NCBI RefSeq assembly: GCF_016863315.1
Contig: NZ_BOOQ01000050.1
Coordinates: 1-64,000, forward strand
Source of the DNA: Planotetraspora silvatica
Lineage (GTDB): Bacteria > Actinomycetota > Actinomycetes > Streptosporangiales > Streptosporangiaceae
Reading direction: 5' to 3'
Length of the DNA stretch: 64,000 nucleotides
Positions 8,062 to 17,051 of this stretch are shown here, one piece after another; position 1 is the stretch's first letter; the number at the start of each line of letters is the position of its first letter. The notes beneath the pieces were generated by a model that made no database searches, was not told where the DNA came from, and saw only the letters and a list, made by a program, of their open reading frames with translations. A program made the translations under genes and the position numbers.

Positions 8062-8523
8062 ATGCGGGACATGCAGGCCATCGCCGATCGCTTCGAGATC
8101 GAGGCACTGCGCGGAGAGCTCACCGACGCGGCGATGATGCGCGATTACGACCGGGTCGTATCGCTGTTCACGCCCGAGGGCGCAATCCGGTGGCCGCACA
8201 TCGACAAGGAGTTCGTCGGCCGCGAGGAGATCCGCGCGGGGATCGAGTGGGGGCAGGGGCTGTGGGAGTTCTTCGTGCAGCATGTCCACCCCGGCATCAT
8301 CCAGTTGGACGGCGACATCGCGGCCGGCCGTGCATACATCCAGGAGTTCGGGCGGATGCGTGACGGCAGCTCGCACTTGAACTACGCGGTGTACCACGAC
8401 CGCTACCAGCGCACCCCCGGCGGCTGGAAGTTCAGCGAACGCGTCTACGAGGTCAGATACCTCGACGCCACCCCGCTGGCGGGCTCGCCGCCCCACACGG
8501 CGCCAGAGCCCCATCGGAGCTGA
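8062..8523 (+). CDS. SnoaL-like / NTF2-fold protein
   Basis: Product of 153 residues with the cone-shaped NTF2 pattern: an N-terminal helix pair (IEALRGELTDAAMMRDYDRV), the LFTPEGAIRWP strand, a VGREEIRAGI helix and a C-terminal sheet ending KFSERVYEVRYL. This fold serves as hydroxylase, cyclase or dehydratase in SnoaL-like proteins, so the reaction cannot be read from sequence alone. GGGGG precedes the ATG. It lies 36 bp before a YceI gene, probably in one operon, facing the LysR gene. Confidence 0.75.
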   Translation: MRDMQAIADRFEIEALRGELTDAAMMRDYDRVVSLFTPEGAIRWPHIDKEFVGREEIRAGIEWGQGLWEFFVQHVHPGIIQLDGDIAAGRAYIQEFGRMRDGSSHLNYAVYHDRYQRTPGGWKFSERVYEVRYLDATPLAGSPPHTAPEPHRS

Positions 8524-8559
8524 ACGATTCCTCCCGCCCTTTCCCTAGGAGCGACCTGC

Positions 8560-9102
8560 ATGACAACCACGCCCATGCGCGGCGAGCTGACCGGCGACTA
8601 CGTCCTCGACATCGCCCGCACCCGGATCGGCTTCGCCGCCCGGCACACGATCGGCCCCAAGGTGCACGGACATTTCGAGGAGTTCGAGGGCAGCGCGCAC
8701 CTGGACGGCGACGACCCGTCCCAATCGAGCGTCAAGCTCACGATCCGGGCCGGCAGCTTCCAAACCCACAACCGGCAACGCGACAACCTGCTGCGCGGCA
8801 GGTTCCTGAAGACCGCCGACCACCCGACCATCACCTTCACCTCGACCGGGGCACAGCAGGTCGACGAGACCACCTTCAAGCTCACCGGTGACCTGACCAT
8901 CCGCGGCGTGACCAAGCCGATCACCGTGGCCTTTGAGCAGACCGGTGCCGAGCACGACCCGCGCGGCGACGTCCGGATTCGATTCAAGGGCGGCGCCACG
9001 ATCAACCGCAAGGACTGGGGCGTGAACTGGACCGCCGCCGCGGGCCTGGTCGGCAAGAAGGTGGCGCTGGAGATCGACGTCGCCGCGATCCGGCAGACCT
9101 GA
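8560..9102 (+). CDS. YceI family lipid-binding protein
   Basis: Product of 180 residues without a signal peptide. It shows the YceI lipocalin-like features: GDYVLDIARTRIGFAARHT at the start, the GHFEEFEG loop, RDNLLRGRFLKTADHPTITF in the middle, and LTGDLTIRGVTKPITV. The family binds isoprenoids or other amphiphiles in a beta-barrel. AGGAG precedes the ATG at 8560. It follows the SnoaL-like gene and is probably co-regulated by the divergent LysR protein. Confidence 0.85.
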   Translation: MTTTPMRGELTGDYVLDIARTRIGFAARHTIGPKVHGHFEEFEGSAHLDGDDPSQSSVKLTIRAGSFQTHNRQRDNLLRGRFLKTADHPTITFTSTGAQQVDETTFKLTGDLTIRGVTKPITVAFEQTGAEHDPRGDVRIRFKGGATINRKDWGVNWTAAAGLVGKKVALEIDVAAIRQT

Positions 9103-9126
9103 CAAGGCCGACCCCCCTCGACGCAA

Positions 9127-9243
9127 GTGGCCGACGCTGTACGGCTCGTCCGGGAGCACACCGACCGGCTGGATGTGCTGATCAACAACGCCGACGGGCC
9201 GACCGGGACCTTCATCGATCGTCTTGGCCCCGTCGCGTGGTGA
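9127..9243 (+). pseudogene. Remnant of a short-chain dehydrogenase
   Basis: A 39-codon reading from about 9127 contains VADAVRLVREHTDRLDVLIN followed by NADGP, the region before and including the NNAG motif of classical SDR enzymes. It runs into a stop at 9241. No Rossmann start (TGxxxGIG) is found upstream and no YxxxK region downstream, so only a central fragment of about 40 of 250 residues survives. It sits between the YceI gene and the methyltransferase gene, which ends at 9261 on the other strand. Confidence 0.7.
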
Positions 9244-9260
9244 CCCGGCACGGCCGCATG

Positions 9261-10301
9261 TCAGACCGCTTCCAGCTCGATCATCTTGAAGCTGAGACTC
9301 GTCGGGCTGACCGAGACTCGGCGCCATCCCGAGGCGGCGAACAACGCATCGAATTCGGACAGTTCACGCTCTTGTCCCGGCGACATGGCCAGCATGTGCA
9401 TGTCGGCGAGCGGTTCGACACCCGGGGCTCCGATCTCACCGATCACGTTCTCCACGACCACGGCACGGGCCCCCGGGCGGGCGGAGGCACGGCAGTTGCG
9501 CAGGATCCGCACGCACTGCTCGTCCGACCAGTCGTGCAACACCGCCTTCAGCAGGTACAGGTCGGCTGCCGGAACGGTCTGGAAGAAGTCACCGGCGACG
9601 GCCTCGAAACGGTCCGCCACACCATCCTTCTCGGCCTCTTGCCGGGCCGAGGCCGCATTGACCGGCAGGTCGAGGTTCAGGCCGCGCAGCGCCGGGTTCT
9701 TCTGAAGGAGGGCGCGTACGAGTGCTCCGGTGGCGCCGCCGACGTCCACCGCGACCGAGACGTTCGTGGTGTCGACCGTCGCGGCCACCAGCCGGTTCAG
9801 CTGGTCGGTGACGCCCGCCAGCGCGGTCGAGAACAGCGCGGCCTCCTCGGGCCGTCCGGCCAGGTAGGAGAAGAAATCGGAGCCCAGCACCGCCTCGATC
9901 TGAGTACCGCCCTTGCGGACGGCCTCAGGCAACCGCTCCCAGGGCCGCCAGTGGGACGGGCCGGCCCAGACCAAGGCCAGTTCCCGCAGCGTGTTCGGCA
10001 CTCCCGACCGGAGCAGCTCGCTCATCGGCGTCCCGGAGAACCGGCGATCGCCCTCGTAGGCCACCAGGCCGAGCGACGCACACGCTCGCAGGAGCCGGTA
10101 TGTGGTCCGCGGGTCGCTGGACTCGCGCTCTGCGATCTCTTCCGGGGTCAGTGACTCCGTGGCGAGATGATCAGGTAGGGAAAGGTCGACCGCCGTGCGG
10201 ACGATCTGGGTCACCCAGAAGCCACTGATCATCTGCATGAGAGTGCCGACGACGGCCGGGGTGTCGGTTTCGCTCGCCGAAGAGCTCACGGTCTCGGGCA
10301 T
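9261..10301 (-). CDS. SAM-dependent O-methyltransferase (Methyltransf_2 type)
   Basis: Product of 346 residues from the ATG at 10301. Residues 15-100 are the dimerisation winged helix of plant- and polyketide-type O-methyltransferases. The SAM site is VAVDVGGATGALV (about 184-196), and LKAVLHDWSDE carries the catalytic His (about 256). The family methylates phenolic hydroxyls in aromatic polyketides and similar compounds. The reading frame continues open and protein-like for another 81 codons upstream, so the start is uncertain. It follows the oxidoreductase gene (10548-11486) on the same strand and may be co-transcribed. Confidence 0.85.
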   Translation of the reverse strand: MPETVSSSASETDTPAVVGTLMQMISGFWVTQIVRTAVDLSLPDHLATESLTPEEIAERESSDPRTTYRLLRACASLGLVAYEGDRRFSGTPMSELLRSGVPNTLRELALVWAGPSHWRPWERLPEAVRKGGTQIEAVLGSDFFSYLAGRPEEAALFSTALAGVTDQLNRLVAATVDTTNVSVAVDVGGATGALVRALLQKNPALRGLNLDLPVNAASARQEAEKDGVADRFEAVAGDFFQTVPAADLYLLKAVLHDWSDEQCVRILRNCRASARPGARAVVVENVIGEIGAPGVEPLADMHMLAMSPGQERELSEFDALFAASGWRRVSVSPTSLSFKMIELEAV

Positions 10302-10544
10302 AGGTTGATCACGCACCTTCGTTGTGGGGATTCGCGCGCACCGCGCACGTATGAATCCGGCGATGCTCCGCCGGATCAGCTTCTTCGCCTCGTCTTCGGT
10401 GACGGTCGCGCCGAGCGCGCCGAACTCGTGGAGATCACCGAAGACCTCGATGCGGATCGACTGGTCAATTCCGCCGATCGAGACCGGCGTGTATCCGCCG
10501 GGCACATCGGACGACCGCGGCAGCCTTACCGGCGATTCGCACAC
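10302..10544 (-). other. Protein-like open frame fused upstream of the methyltransferase
   Basis: The methyltransferase frame stays open from 10301 to 10544. The translation has ordinary protein composition, for example SIRIEVFGDLHEFGALGATV and TEDEAKKLIRRSIAGF. It is not part of the methyltransferase fold. Either it is the tail of a small decayed gene that became fused in frame, or it is a true N-terminal extension. I do not recognise the family. Confidence 0.4.
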
Positions 10545-10547
10545 TGA

Positions 10548-11486
10548 TCACGAGTGCTGCGCTTCTTGTTCGTCCGCGACCTGAATGATCGTCTTACCGG
10601 GCGTGCGGCGATGGCGGGCGAACGCGGAGGCCGTCTCGGAAAGCGGTCGAACGGCGCCGACGATGGGGTTGAGCCGTCCGGCCCGGACGCGCTGGGCGAG
10701 GTCGGTCAGCCGGGCGCGGTCGGGTTCGACGACGAAGAAGACGGCTCGCCCGTCCTTGGGCTGCGTGGCAGGCGGCATGGCGATGGTGACGAGGGTGCCG
10801 CCCGGGCGCACCAGTTCGGTCGATCGCTCGAGGATGTCGCCGCCGATGACGTCGAACACCACGTCCACCTCGCCGACGTACTGCAAGCCGTCGGCGTCCA
10901 GGTCGAGGAAGGTCTGCGCGCCGAGGCCGAGCGCGACATCACGGTCGTCGGCTCGTCCGGTGCCGATCACGCGGGCGCCCACCTCTCGCGCGAGTTGGAC
11001 GGCGATCGAGCCGACGCCGCCCGCGGCGCCGTGAATGAGGACGGTCTGGCCGGTCGTGAGGCGGGCGTGGTCGAACAGTCCCTGCCATGCGGTCAGTCCG
11101 GAAATGGGCAGCGCGGCGGCCACGGTGTGGTCGATGTCGGCCGCGAGGGGGGCGAGGTTGCGAGCCTCCACCGCGGTGTATTCGGCCAGGGATCCGTTGC
11201 GGGTCCAGTCGGTCAGTCCGAACACCCGCTGGCCAACGGTGAGGCCGGTGGTTCCGTAGCCGAGCTCGACCACGGCTCCGGACAGCTCGTGTCCAGGGAT
11301 GCTGGGTGTCCGGTCGCGGCCGGCACGATCGGACCACGTTCCCGGCCAGTCGAGCTCTCCGGGGGTGAAACCCGCGGCGTGTACGCGCACGATGACGTCG
11401 TTTTCCGCCGCGTGGGGGTAAGGCATGTCGGTCAGGGTGAGGCCGCCGACACCCGCGCCACGGTCTCGCACGGTGATCGCTCGCAT
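10548..11486 (-). CDS. Zinc-free NADPH:quinone-type oxidoreductase (MDR family)
   Basis: Product of 312 residues. It has the GroES-like N-terminal domain (VRVHAAGFTPGELDWPGTW) and a Rossmann domain with the NADPH-binding sequence VLIHGAAGGVGSIAVQLARE (about residues 150-169). The zinc-binding cysteines of true alcohol dehydrogenases are absent. Such enzymes reduce quinones or alpha,beta-unsaturated carbonyls. It faces a GlxA-type regulator (11873) across 386 bp. A second, separate pair of the same kind lies at 15023-17051. Confidence 0.85.
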   Translation of the reverse strand: MRAITVRDRGAGVGGLTLTDMPYPHAAENDVIVRVHAAGFTPGELDWPGTWSDRAGRDRTPSIPGHELSGAVVELGYGTTGLTVGQRVFGLTDWTRNGSLAEYTAVEARNLAPLAADIDHTVAAALPISGLTAWQGLFDHARLTTGQTVLIHGAAGGVGSIAVQLAREVGARVIGTGRADDRDVALGLGAQTFLDLDADGLQYVGEVDVVFDVIGGDILERSTELVRPGGTLVTIAMPPATQPKDGRAVFFVVEPDRARLTDLAQRVRAGRLNPIVGAVRPLSETASAFARHRRTPGKTIIQVADEQEAQHS

Positions 11487-11872
11487 GCTCGACTCCTTTC
11501 AAGAACGTTCGTCGGTATGAGGCGGTTGCGGGGGCTCAGCACGGGTCCGCCCGTCAGGAACTCCAACCCCGCGATGACCTCTGGCATGACCTCTGACCTT
11601 CCGGGAGGTATGTCGGGCTGTGGACCGTCTGTCCGACTTCCATACTCCCCACCGATCGGCGTACGGCGCTGCCTTCGTCTGGCCAGGAATCACCTATATC
11701 CGGACAGGGCGAAATCGCGCGCACGGCCCGCCCACGAGGCTCCCCCGTGATCTCCGGTAACGGTGTGCTACCAATGAACGGTGTCCATGCCTCCTGCGCC
11801 GCCGACCAGACGGCGGTCGACGCCGCCGGGGCCGGCCGGTCACCGGGCGGATCCGGCTCCGGAGGGACCGGC
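11487..11872. other. Intergenic region between oxidoreductase and GlxA-type regulator
   Basis: It contains the divergent promoters of the flanking genes. I see no gene and no clean long palindrome. The GlxA-type frame is open from 11747, but that upstream part is Gly/Ser/Ala-rich and lacks a ribosome site. Confidence 0.4.
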
Positions 11873-12850
11873 GTGGTGAACGCCGCCCCCCATGGCGTCG
11901 CGATCCTCGTCTACGACGGAGTGACGTTGCTGGACGTCGCCGGTCCCGCGGAGGTGTTCAAGGAGGCGAACCGGTTCGGTGCCGACTACCGGATCGTGCT
12001 GCTGTCACCGACCGGCGCGGACATCACGTCGAATCTCGGGGTCCGGATCGCGGTCGACGGCGCCGTCTCCTCGCAGCCGGCTTTCGACACGTTACTGGTG
12101 GCCGGATCCGACCTCTATCCCCGAGCCCGTGTCCCCGGCGACCTGGCGGAGGCCGCGCGGATACCGGCGGCTGTGGCCGGCCGGGTCGCGTCGATCTGCA
12201 CCGGGGCGTTCGTCCTCGCCGCCGCCGGCCTCCTCGACGGCAAGCGCGCGACCACGCACTGGAAGGTCACGCACGAGCTCGCCGCCCGGTGTCCGACATG
12301 CCGCGTCGAGCCCGACGCGATCTACGTTCGCGATGGCACCACGTACACGTCGGCGGGGGTGACGGCCGGCATCGATCTGGCGCTCGCTCTCGCCGAAGAG
12401 GACCACGGGCCCGACCTGGCGCGCGACGTCGCCCGCGCCTTGGTGGTTTACATGCAGCGTGCGGGCGGCCAGTCCCAGTTCTCGGCACCGCTGCAAGGAC
12501 CGCCGCCCCGCTCGCCGGCTCTCCGCAAAATCACCGACTTGGTGACGGCGAACCCCCGCGGGGATCACTCGCTCGGCGAACTCGCGAAACACCTCAACGT
12601 GAGCACCCGGCACATCACCCGGCTTTTCCACGACGAGCTGTCCACGACGCCGGCCCGCTACGTGGAAAACATCCGCTTCGACATGGCCAGGGCGCTGCTC
12701 GACCAAGGACACACCGCGACGCAGGCCGCGACCCTCGCCGGGTTCCCCAGTTACGAAAGCCTGCGACGGGTTTTCGCCAGAAAGCTGTCGATCAGCCCCG
12801 CCGCCTACCAACGCCGGTTCAGCACGGCCCGCCGCGCCAACGCGGGTTAG
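11873..12850 (+). CDS. GlxA-type regulator (DJ-1/PfpI domain plus AraC HTH)
   Basis: Product of 325 residues from the GTG at 11873, which has GGAGGG six bases upstream. Residues 8-175 are a DJ-1/PfpI domain with the nucleophile-elbow cysteine in SICTGAFVLAAAGLLDG (Cys about 109). Residues 220-315 carry the two AraC helix-turn-helices (LGELAKHLNVSTRHITRLF; AATLAGFPSYESLRRVF). In known members the DJ-1 domain is a sensor rather than an enzyme. It is divergent from the oxidoreductase at 10548-11486 and is probably its activator. Confidence 0.85.
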   Translation: MVNAAPHGVAILVYDGVTLLDVAGPAEVFKEANRFGADYRIVLLSPTGADITSNLGVRIAVDGAVSSQPAFDTLLVAGSDLYPRARVPGDLAEAARIPAAVAGRVASICTGAFVLAAAGLLDGKRATTHWKVTHELAARCPTCRVEPDAIYVRDGTTYTSAGVTAGIDLALALAEEDHGPDLARDVARALVVYMQRAGGQSQFSAPLQGPPPRSPALRKITDLVTANPRGDHSLGELAKHLNVSTRHITRLFHDELSTTPARYVENIRFDMARALLDQGHTATQAATLAGFPSYESLRRVFARKLSISPAAYQRRFSTARRANAG

Positions 12851-12903
12851 CCGCCGACCCTTCAGTGGAGACGCTTGACGAGCCGTAGGTGGCCGATGAA
12901 TCT

Positions 12904-14433
12904 TTACCGCGCGAGCAGCGGGAGCGCCGGGAAGGTGTGGTCCTCCCACAGCAGCCGCGAAGCCTCTTCCGGGTAGGCGGTGACCATCGACGGCGTGTCG
13001 AAGAGCTGTGCGAGGCGGTGGTCGGAGTCGTACGGAGGCCAGCCCGGGTCGCCGTGAGCGGCGAACGCCGTCCACGCCCTGCGGACCTGCGCGGACAGCT
13101 CCTCCGCCTCCGGGGAGGGCGGGTCGCCGATCAGCATGGCGGTCTGTCCGCTGCTCAGGTTGCCGAAGACGAGCGGCACGTCCAGGCCGTGGCAGGCGCC
13201 GAGGGCGCCGTCCAATCCCGGGGCGGACCAGGTCAGTTCGTAGAGGTGGGCCTGGCCGCCGCCGGCGATCTGCGCGTCGGCGAGGTGGAGGCTCGGCATG
13301 CGGAACAACCAGTCCGCGTTGACCAGCTCGTACAGCTCCTCATCGGCCGCGGCCGGGAATGCCTCCCGATACCGGCGTGCACCGTCCGGGCCCGGGGCGA
13401 GCACGTGCAGAGCGGTCTCGGTCTGCTCGGGCGTGACCTGGCCGAGCACGCCGTCGATCAGGCTGAACAACCGGTGCTCGTCGCGAGTGTGCCCGACGAG
13501 AAGTCCGACGTCCCGGGCTGCGCCCTCAGCCAGCGCCTGCCAAGGGGTCGTCGGCAGGACGTCACCATCGACGACCGGCGCGAACGGGATCGGCCGGTGT
13601 GCGATCTGCCCCCAGCGCTCCCGCCACTGGACCATCTTGGCGAAGATCGCGTCGCCGGCGGTGGGCAGCCGGGCCGGGGCCACCGCCGACAGGCCGGACA
13701 CCGTGGGCCGTACCCCCAGCTCGGCGGCGCAGGCGGCGGCGATGTCGGCGGCCAGCTCGGAGGAGAAGAACGTCCCCGGCACGCTCTGCGCGACCGCCCG
13801 GCGGAAGAGCCCGGCGGCGCGCGGCATGGCGAGCAGCGCGGCGACCGATCCGCCGCCCGCCGACTGCCCGAAGACCGTGACCCGGTCCGGATCGCCGCCG
13901 AACATCCGGATGTTGTCCCGCACCCACTGCAAGGCCGCGACCTGGTCGAGCAGTCCCCTGTTGGCCGGGGCTCCGCCGATCTGCGCGAAACCCTCAATAC
14001 CGAGACGGTAGTTGAGGGTCACGACCACGGCTCCGCTTCCGGCCAGGTGCCCGGCGTCGTATTCCGGGAGGCTGGAGTCGCCCATGGCGTAACCGCCGCC
14101 GGGGATCCACACCATCACCGGGAGCGCTGCCGGTGGATCCGGTTCCGGTGTCCAGACGTTGATCGTCAACCAGTCGTCGCCGGCGGTGTCCTGCGACATC
14201 CCGAGCACGCTGGACTGCGGGGGCGGCGGGCCGTACGCGACCGCCGGGCGCACACCGTCCCAGCTGCGCACCGGCTGCGGCGCGGCGAAACGGAGGGCGC
14301 CGACCGGCGGCTCGGCGAACGGGATGCCGCGGAAGACCGCCAGCCCCGCCTCCCGGCCGCCGCGGAGGACGCCGGCCGCCGTGCGGACTTCCGGCTCGGA
14401 CTCGGACGGCTTGCTGGATCCGGTGACGGCCAC
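12904..14433 (-). CDS. Type B carboxylesterase
   Basis: Product of 509 residues from the GTG at 14433 (GGAGAGG upstream). It has the full alpha/beta-hydrolase carboxylesterase signature: FRGIPFAEPPVGALRF near the start, the oxyanion hole PGGGY (about 111-115), the nucleophile FGQSAGGGS (Ser about 191), the acid in GHTRDEH (Glu about 319) and His in ACHGLD (about 415). There is no convincing signal peptide, so it is probably cytosolic. The family hydrolyses carboxylic esters of broad type; the substrate is not predictable. It converges with the GlxA-type gene. Confidence 0.85.
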   Translation of the reverse strand: MAVTGSSKPSESEPEVRTAAGVLRGGREAGLAVFRGIPFAEPPVGALRFAAPQPVRSWDGVRPAVAYGPPPPQSSVLGMSQDTAGDDWLTINVWTPEPDPPAALPVMVWIPGGGYAMGDSSLPEYDAGHLAGSGAVVVTLNYRLGIEGFAQIGGAPANRGLLDQVAALQWVRDNIRMFGGDPDRVTVFGQSAGGGSVAALLAMPRAAGLFRRAVAQSVPGTFFSSELAADIAAACAAELGVRPTVSGLSAVAPARLPTAGDAIFAKMVQWRERWGQIAHRPIPFAPVVDGDVLPTTPWQALAEGAARDVGLLVGHTRDEHRLFSLIDGVLGQVTPEQTETALHVLAPGPDGARRYREAFPAAADEELYELVNADWLFRMPSLHLADAQIAGGGQAHLYELTWSAPGLDGALGACHGLDVPLVFGNLSSGQTAMLIGDPPSPEAEELSAQVRRAWTAFAAHGDPGWPPYDSDHRLAQLFDTPSMVTAYPEEASRLLWEDHTFPALPLLAR

Positions 14434-14606
14434 GTTGCGGGTTCCTCTCCGTTCCTGCTTCGAGCATCCCAATCCGCGCCATCAGCGGGCAAACCATTTA
14501 GGGGGCAGCCCACATGAGCCTGTAACCCGCGCTGAGTTGATCTTGAATGCTTTCCGCAGACGATCCCCGACCCCTGCTGGACATCGGCGCCAGCCGTCCC
14601 TTCTTG

Positions 14607-14954
14607 TCAGGCGGCGGCAGACGGATACCGCGATGCCGCAAGGTCTTCGGCCAGGTCCTCCAACTTGAGGTCGGCGTTCAGCGCGGTGACCACTTCCTGC
14701 GTCAGCGGACGAAGGGCATAGACGTGCCGCACCGCATCGAGATCCACGGGGACGTCGTAGTAGTCCTCAGCGAACCGCTGGAACACCTCCGGCGACGGAT
14801 CGACGAGCAGTGCGAACAGGTGCGTCGATCCATCGGGGTCGCTCTCGCCGTCCGGGTACTCGATCTCGCCTACCCGCCAACGATCCTCGCCGGCCTCACG
14901 CCACAAACAGGCGGTCACGACCGGGAATCGCAGGCAGCAGACGGGCCACATCAT
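14607..14954 (-). CDS. Uncharacterised protein, possibly N-terminally shortened
   Basis: Product of 115 residues. The body (about 25-110) has typical coding quality: DGSTHLFALLVDPSPEVFQR, then DYYDVPVDLDAVRHVYALRP. It resembles small actinobacterial hypothetical proteins in which a longer N-terminal part precedes this segment. A second frame just upstream starts MTAHDVARLLPAIPG at about 14963 and stops after 22 codons. That suggests a deletion or frameshift separated the original N-terminus from the rest. Function unknown. Confidence 0.5.
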   Translation of the reverse strand: MMWPVCCLRFPVVTACLWREAGEDRWRVGEIEYPDGESDPDGSTHLFALLVDPSPEVFQRFAEDYYDVPVDLDAVRHVYALRPLTQEVVTALNADLKLEDLAEDLAASRYPSAAA

Positions 14955-15022
14955 GAGCAGTCATGACGCCATCCAATCGGACGCCGACGACATCCTCACG
15001 ATGCTCATCCACACCATCACTG

Positions 15023-15961
15023 TCAGTCGGCGACTGTGAGGACGATCTTCCCGCTTGTACGGCCGGCCTCACCGATCTCGTGGGCCTTGGCGGCCTGATC
15101 CAGCGGGAGGACCGTGTGAATCTCGGGTGTCAGCCGACCGGAGTCCACGAGCGCGGCGATCTCCCGCATCCCTGACTGGTCAGCCTCGACGATCATGAAG
15201 GCTGAGCGGAATCCGAGGGCGCGCGCCTGAGCCGACAGTCGTGCCTCGGCCGGAGACGCGAGCGAGACGACGATGCCTCCCTCGCGCAGGGTACGCAGCG
15301 AACGCGGGCCGTACTCGCCGCCGATGGTGTCGACCACGATGTCGATGTCGCCGACCGCCGAGGCGAAGTCGGTGCGGGTGTAGTCGATGACCTCGTCGGC
15401 GCCGAGGCGCCGTACGAAGTCGTGCTTGGAGCCACTGGCGGTGCCGATGACATGAGCGCCGAGCGCCTTGGCGATCTGTACCGTGACATGGCCGACTCCG
15501 CCCGCCGCGGCATGGACCAGCACTCGGTGGCCGGGGCGCACGTGGGCGGTATCGACCAGCGCCTGCCATCCGGTGAGCGCGACCAACGGCAGCGCGGCGG
15601 CCTGAACGTGGGACAGTGAGGCCGGCTTGCGGACCAGATGCCGCGACGGGGAGACCACGTATTCGGCATAGGTGCCGGCGGGCCGTGGCTGCAACGGCAT
15701 GCCGAACACCTCCTCGCCGGGCTCGAACAACGTCACGCCCAGCCCTACCTGCTCGACCACGCCGGAGACATCCCACCCCAGCCGAATCGGCCCGGCATCC
15801 CCCGCCAGCCCACCGGTGGCCCTGTGCCAGAAGTCGGTCGGGTTGACCGACGTCGCATGAACCCGGACGAGCACCTCGCCGGGGCCCGGCTCCGGACGTT
15901 CCACCTCGACGATCTTCAACACTTCCGGACCGCCGAACGAGTCCTGACCGATCGCGCGCAT
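15023..15961 (-). CDS. Zinc-free NADPH-dependent oxidoreductase (MDR family)
   Basis: Product of 312 residues from the ATG at 15961; AGAGG lies 9 nt upstream, and an ATG two codons earlier is also possible. It has the GroES-like domain (VRVHATSVNPTDFWHRATGG) and the NADPH site VLVHAAAGGVGHVTVQIAKA (about residues 145-164). The zinc ligands are absent. It is the second such enzyme in the window and again faces a GlxA-type regulator, here across only 121 bp with a clear inverted repeat. A role in reducing quinones or reactive enals is likely. Confidence 0.85.
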   Translation of the reverse strand: MRAIGQDSFGGPEVLKIVEVERPEPGPGEVLVRVHATSVNPTDFWHRATGGLAGDAGPIRLGWDVSGVVEQVGLGVTLFEPGEEVFGMPLQPRPAGTYAEYVVSPSRHLVRKPASLSHVQAAALPLVALTGWQALVDTAHVRPGHRVLVHAAAGGVGHVTVQIAKALGAHVIGTASGSKHDFVRRLGADEVIDYTRTDFASAVGDIDIVVDTIGGEYGPRSLRTLREGGIVVSLASPAEARLSAQARALGFRSAFMIVEADQSGMREIAALVDSGRLTPEIHTVLPLDQAAKAHEIGEAGRTSGKIVLTVAD

Positions 15962-16046
15962 GCTCATGTTCCTCTGCTCTCGAGGGCCTCCCCCTCGTGG
16001 GCTGCCCGCGTACGGCCAGGCTGCCAGCGCCGAGGCATCCCCGACG

Positions 16047-16083
16047 ATTGGCCAGACTGCCAATATTTGCAAGAATCTGGCCA
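16047..16083. promoter_or_regulatory. Operator candidate between oxidoreductase and GlxA-type regulator
   Basis: Two overlapping perfect inverted repeats lie here: ATTGGC-N6-GCCAAT (16047-16064) and TGGCCAGA (16049-16056) with TCTGGCCA (16076-16083). The second arm reaches the start codon of the regulator gene. This suggests the regulator binds here, controlling the divergent oxidoreductase and limiting its own expression. Confidence 0.55.
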
Positions 16084-17051
16084 TGCATCGCGTCGTCGTC
16101 CTGGCGCTCGACGGGGTCTACCCCTTCGAGCTGAGCATTCCCGTACGGATCTTCGGCACCGCTGCCGGCCCCGATCAGGCGCCGCTGTACGAAGTGCTCA
16201 CCTGCAGCGTCGACGGCGGGCCGGTCAGGACCGGTGCCGACTTCAGCGTCATGGTGGAGAACGACAGCGAGATCATCGCGACGGCGGACACGCTGGTGGT
16301 CCCCCCGTTCTCCTGTGGCCCGCAGGAGGACGGAGTCTGGCTTCCCGATGAGGTCGCCGGGATATTCGACCGTCTCCGGCCCGGCGCTCGCATCGTGTCG
16401 ATCTGCACCGCCTCCTACGTCCTGGCGGCCGCCGGCCTGCTCGACGGGCGACCGGCGACGACGCACTGGAACGAAGCGGAGCGTTTCCAGCGGATGTTCC
16501 CCAACGTCAAGGTCAACCCTGACGTGCTGTTCGTGGATGACGGTGAGGTGCTCACCGCGGCCGGCGTCGCGTCCGGAGTCGACCTGTGCCTGTATCTGGT
16601 GCGTCGCGACCACGGCAGCGAGGTGGCCAACCGTGTCGCCCGGCTCTGCGTCGTCCCGCCCTGGCGGGACGGCGGCCAAGCGCAGTTCATCGAGCGTCCG
16701 GTGCCCGAGCCCTCAGCGGCCACCACCTCCGAGACCCGCGCCTGGGCGCTGGAGCGACTCCATCGGCCCATCGCGCTGACCGAGATGGCCGGGCGCGCGA
16801 GGATGAGTGTCCGCACCTTCACCCGGCGCTTCCGCGACGAGGTCGGGACGACTCCCGGCAAATGGCTGATCCAGCAGCGCGTCGAGCGCGCACGTCACCT
16901 GCTCGAAACCACGGACCTCCCCGTGGACCGCGTCGCCGAGGAGGCCGGCTTCGGGACCGGCGCGTCCATGCGCAAGCACCTGACCACCATGATCGGCGTG
17001 TCCCCCACGGCTTATCGGCACACGTTCCGCGCCGACGCCTCCCTCCGCTGA
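16083..17051 (+). CDS. GlxA-type regulator (DJ-1/PfpI domain plus AraC HTH)
   Basis: Product of 322 residues. A DJ-1/PfpI domain (residues 1-180) includes SICTASYVLAAAGLLDG (Cys about 108) and the following ATTHWNEAE. An AraC-type C-terminus has both helix-turn-helices (LTEMAGRARMSVRTFTRRF; VAEEAGFGTGASMRKHL). I start it at the ATG at 16083, where the DJ-1 fold begins (MHRVVVLALDGV); the longer open frame covers the promoter. It faces the oxidoreductase at 15023-15961. The pair resembles the 10548-12850 pair in order and length, but the proteins are clearly diverged. Confidence 0.85.
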   Translation: MHRVVVLALDGVYPFELSIPVRIFGTAAGPDQAPLYEVLTCSVDGGPVRTGADFSVMVENDSEIIATADTLVVPPFSCGPQEDGVWLPDEVAGIFDRLRPGARIVSICTASYVLAAAGLLDGRPATTHWNEAERFQRMFPNVKVNPDVLFVDDGEVLTAAGVASGVDLCLYLVRRDHGSEVANRVARLCVVPPWRDGGQAQFIERPVPEPSAATTSETRAWALERLHRPIALTEMAGRARMSVRTFTRRFRDEVGTTPGKWLIQQRVERARHLLETTDLPVDRVAEEAGFGTGASMRKHLTTMIGVSPTAYRHTFRADASLR

